From: Blautia luti
GTDB lineage: Bacteria; Bacillota; Clostridia; Lachnospirales; Lachnospiraceae
Assembly: GCF_013304735.1 (NCBI RefSeq)
Contig: NZ_JAAITI010000019.1
Location: forward strand, 1 to 64,000
Length of the DNA: 64,000 nucleotides
Reading direction: 5' to 3'
In this document: one piece after another, positions 62,542 to 64,000 of the stretch
Layout: each line of letters opens with the position of its first letter
How positions within the stretch are numbered: position 1 is the stretch's first letter
Program-made: the position numbers and the translations under genes
The notes under the pieces: generated by a model
The model's input: only the letters and a program-made list of their open reading frames with translations
What the model was told of the DNA's origin: nothing
The model's database searches: none

Positions 62542-64000
62542 TGTACAGAACACTGGTGGCAGATGATGATTTTCTGGTAAGGAGTTATCTGAAAACACTG
62601 GATTCCTGGGAAAAAGCTGGATACGAGATCGTGGATGATGCCGAGGACGGAGAGGAAGCCTACGGGTTTCTTCAGAAAGAAAAGATCGATGTTCTTGTGA
62701 CGGATCTGACCATGCCTGTGATGGATGGCATTGAGTTGATCCGAAAGATCCGTGAGGAAAACAGGGATATCTATATTATCGTGCTCAGCTGTCATGATGA
62801 TTTTGAATATGTAAAAGAGGCCATGCGCCTTGGCGCGGATGAATACGTACTGAAAAACAGTCTGGATGAGGACAGTCTCTATGATACCCTGGAAAAATCA
62901 GCCCGGCTGATTGAAAACCGCAGGAAAAAAAGCCAGGAACAGGCGCAGGCAAGAAAACTGATCCATCTGGGAAGCCATGCTCTAAAATATTATTTTTTCA
63001 ACGGCCTGATCTCCGGGATGCTGAAAAACCAGGCACGTGAAGAAAAACGTGTGGAAGCCGGGATCGCCGGGAAATATTTTAACAGCGCTGTGATCTGTAT
63101 GTTTATGGAAAGATGGGCGGAGCGGGAACGGCAGTGGACCCCGCTGGAAGTGGAACAGTATTCCCATCATTTCCGCCACAGGCTTTTGGAACGGACGGAA
63201 GAGCTCCTTGGAACAGAAAGCGAATTTACAGAAGTGATTTATCTTGGTGCAGGGATTTTCTGTTGTTTTCTGGATCTTTCCAGGGACTGCAGGACTTCAG
63301 CCATGCAGCAGAGGCTGACAGAGGTTGCGGCTATTTGCTACCGGCACTGCCAGGAGGATTTTTGCGATTTCGGCATCAGTGTCAGCAGTGTCTGCATGGG
63401 AGAGGAAGGAATCCGTCAGGCTTACCAGCAGGCCAGAGAAATGATGAAACTGCATTTTTATGAGAAAAAAGAGATCCTTTATTTTGAAGGCCGGAAGAAA
63501 GCGGACAGTGTTCTGCCGGAAAGTGCCGACATACTGGAAACACAGATTTCTGCCCTGAAAGCAGGAAAGGACAAAAAGAAGGCGGAAGAGCTCTGGGAGC
63601 AGGTCCTTACAGAATGTCAGAATCGTTATACGGACGGAAGGCTTCTTGTACAGTGGCTTAAGAAACTGAACCAGACAGCAGGCCTTGAAAAAGATCCAAT
63701 CTGGTATGAAGAGATCGAAGATTTTGAAGAATTCCGGGAAAAAGGAAATTCCTGTATTTCGGAACTTTTTGCAGGAGGAGAGGATGTGGTTCCGGAGGGG
63801 ATTTCTGCTGCTGTGAAAAAGGCGCTGGAGTTTATCCGGGAACATTATGAAGAGCAGATCAGCCTCCAGGATGCGGCAGATGCGGCGGAGGTGAATCCTG
63901 CCTATCTCAGTTATCTTTTCAAACAGGAGATGAAGATTGGTTTTTCCAATTATGTGCAGGAGCTTCGGATTGACTGTGCGAAGAAGCTTCTTTCCGGGAC
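62541..64000 (+). CDS. YesN-like response regulator, AraC-type output (partial, runs off right edge)
   Basis: At least 486 residues. Receiver domain 1-120 with acidic pair DDD (8-10), phospho-acceptor Asp 55 in VLVTDLTMP and Lys ~105 in EYVLKNS. A long middle domain (~130-420) of the YesN type follows. An AraC-type helix-turn-helix begins near ~428 (ALEFIREHYEEQISLQDAADAAEVNPAYLSYLFKQEM). The stop lies beyond the window. It overlaps the kinase stop by 1 bp, so the pair is co-translated. It likely activates the GPH/sugar genes upstream. Confidence 0.92.
   Translation, partial: MYRTLVADDDFLVRSYLKTLDSWEKAGYEIVDDAEDGEEAYGFLQKEKIDVLVTDLTMPVMDGIELIRKIREENRDIYIIVLSCHDDFEYVKEAMRLGADEYVLKNSLDEDSLYDTLEKSARLIENRRKKSQEQAQARKLIHLGSHALKYYFFNGLISGMLKNQAREEKRVEAGIAGKYFNSAVICMFMERWAERERQWTPLEVEQYSHHFRHRLLERTEELLGTESEFTEVIYLGAGIFCCFLDLSRDCRTSAMQQRLTEVAAICYRHCQEDFCDFGISVSSVCMGEEGIRQAYQQAREMMKLHFYEKKEILYFEGRKKADSVLPESADILETQISALKAGKDKKKAEELWEQVLTECQNRYTDGRLLVQWLKKLNQTAGLEKDPIWYEEIEDFEEFREKGNSCISELFAGGEDVVPEGISAAVKKALEFIREHYEEQISLQDAADAAEVNPAYLSYLFKQEMKIGFSNYVQELRIDCAKKLLSG

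Overview
The window looks like a chromosome segment of a gut anaerobic Firmicute of the family Lachnospiraceae (Blautia-like). This rests on strong AAGGAGG-type ribosome sites, Gram-positive lipoprotein signals, DUF4405, DUF4179, YesM/YesN and GPH proteins, and a host-glycan (lacto-N-biose/galacto-N-biose) locus. No rRNA, tRNA or CRISPR array was seen.

Region 1 (1-16.1 kb) appears to be one end of an integrative element plus cargo. Minus-strand replication/partition genes (DnaC-like, RepA-N type initiator, small partition-like protein) enter from the left. Next is a LysR-controlled redox cassette (1.6-10.9 kb): two exported alpha/beta hydrolases, a DUF4405 membrane protein, two aldo/keto reductases, three flavodoxin-type proteins (one a lipoprotein), a flavin reductase-like protein and a CMD-cupin fusion. 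Three copies of an about 80-bp promoter module with fixed geometry mark its transcription units. Then come a STAND/NB-ARC-TPR ATPase with a LexA-like box inside its promoter, a 44-aa ORF, a complete type III toxin-antitoxin locus (CptIN/ToxIN type: consensus promoter, two 46-nt antitoxin repeats, terminator, RNase toxin) and a large serine recombinase.

Region 2 (16.1-27.1 kb) is mixed chromosome: ZIP metal transporter, small membrane protein, GH38 alpha-mannosidase, ECF sigma factor with a DUF4179 partner, a hairpin-rich intergenic repeat, aldo/keto reductase, MATE exporter, AraC regulator and a DUF6106-like membrane protein.

Region 3 (27.4-36.1 kb) is a lacto-N-biose/galacto-N-biose utilisation operon: sugar-binding protein, two permeases, GH42 beta-galactosidase, NahK-type kinase and GH112 phosphorylase. 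Imported beta-1,3-galactosides would be phosphorolysed to Gal-1-P plus GlcNAc/GalNAc, and the HexNAc phosphorylated by the kinase. The ABC ATPase and the uridylyltransferase/epimerase are not in the window.

Region 4 (36.3-51.3 kb) holds an HMA-TauE/SafE-cupredoxin fusion with a shortened DUF2318-like lipoprotein, YitT, GNAT, a LacI regulator divergent from an esterase, purine nucleoside phosphorylase, a RelA/SpoT-domain protein, a second MATE, a DUF2798-like protein, enolase, a polysaccharide-export ABC pair and larB-larC.

Region 5 (51.5-64 kb) is a myo-inositol locus: LacI regulator, iolC, iolD, iolB and an iron alcohol dehydrogenase, behind a promoter crowded with AAGCACGC-like motifs. It is followed by a sugar-binding lipoprotein without ABC partners, a GPH symporter and a YesM/YesN two-component pair cut by the window end.
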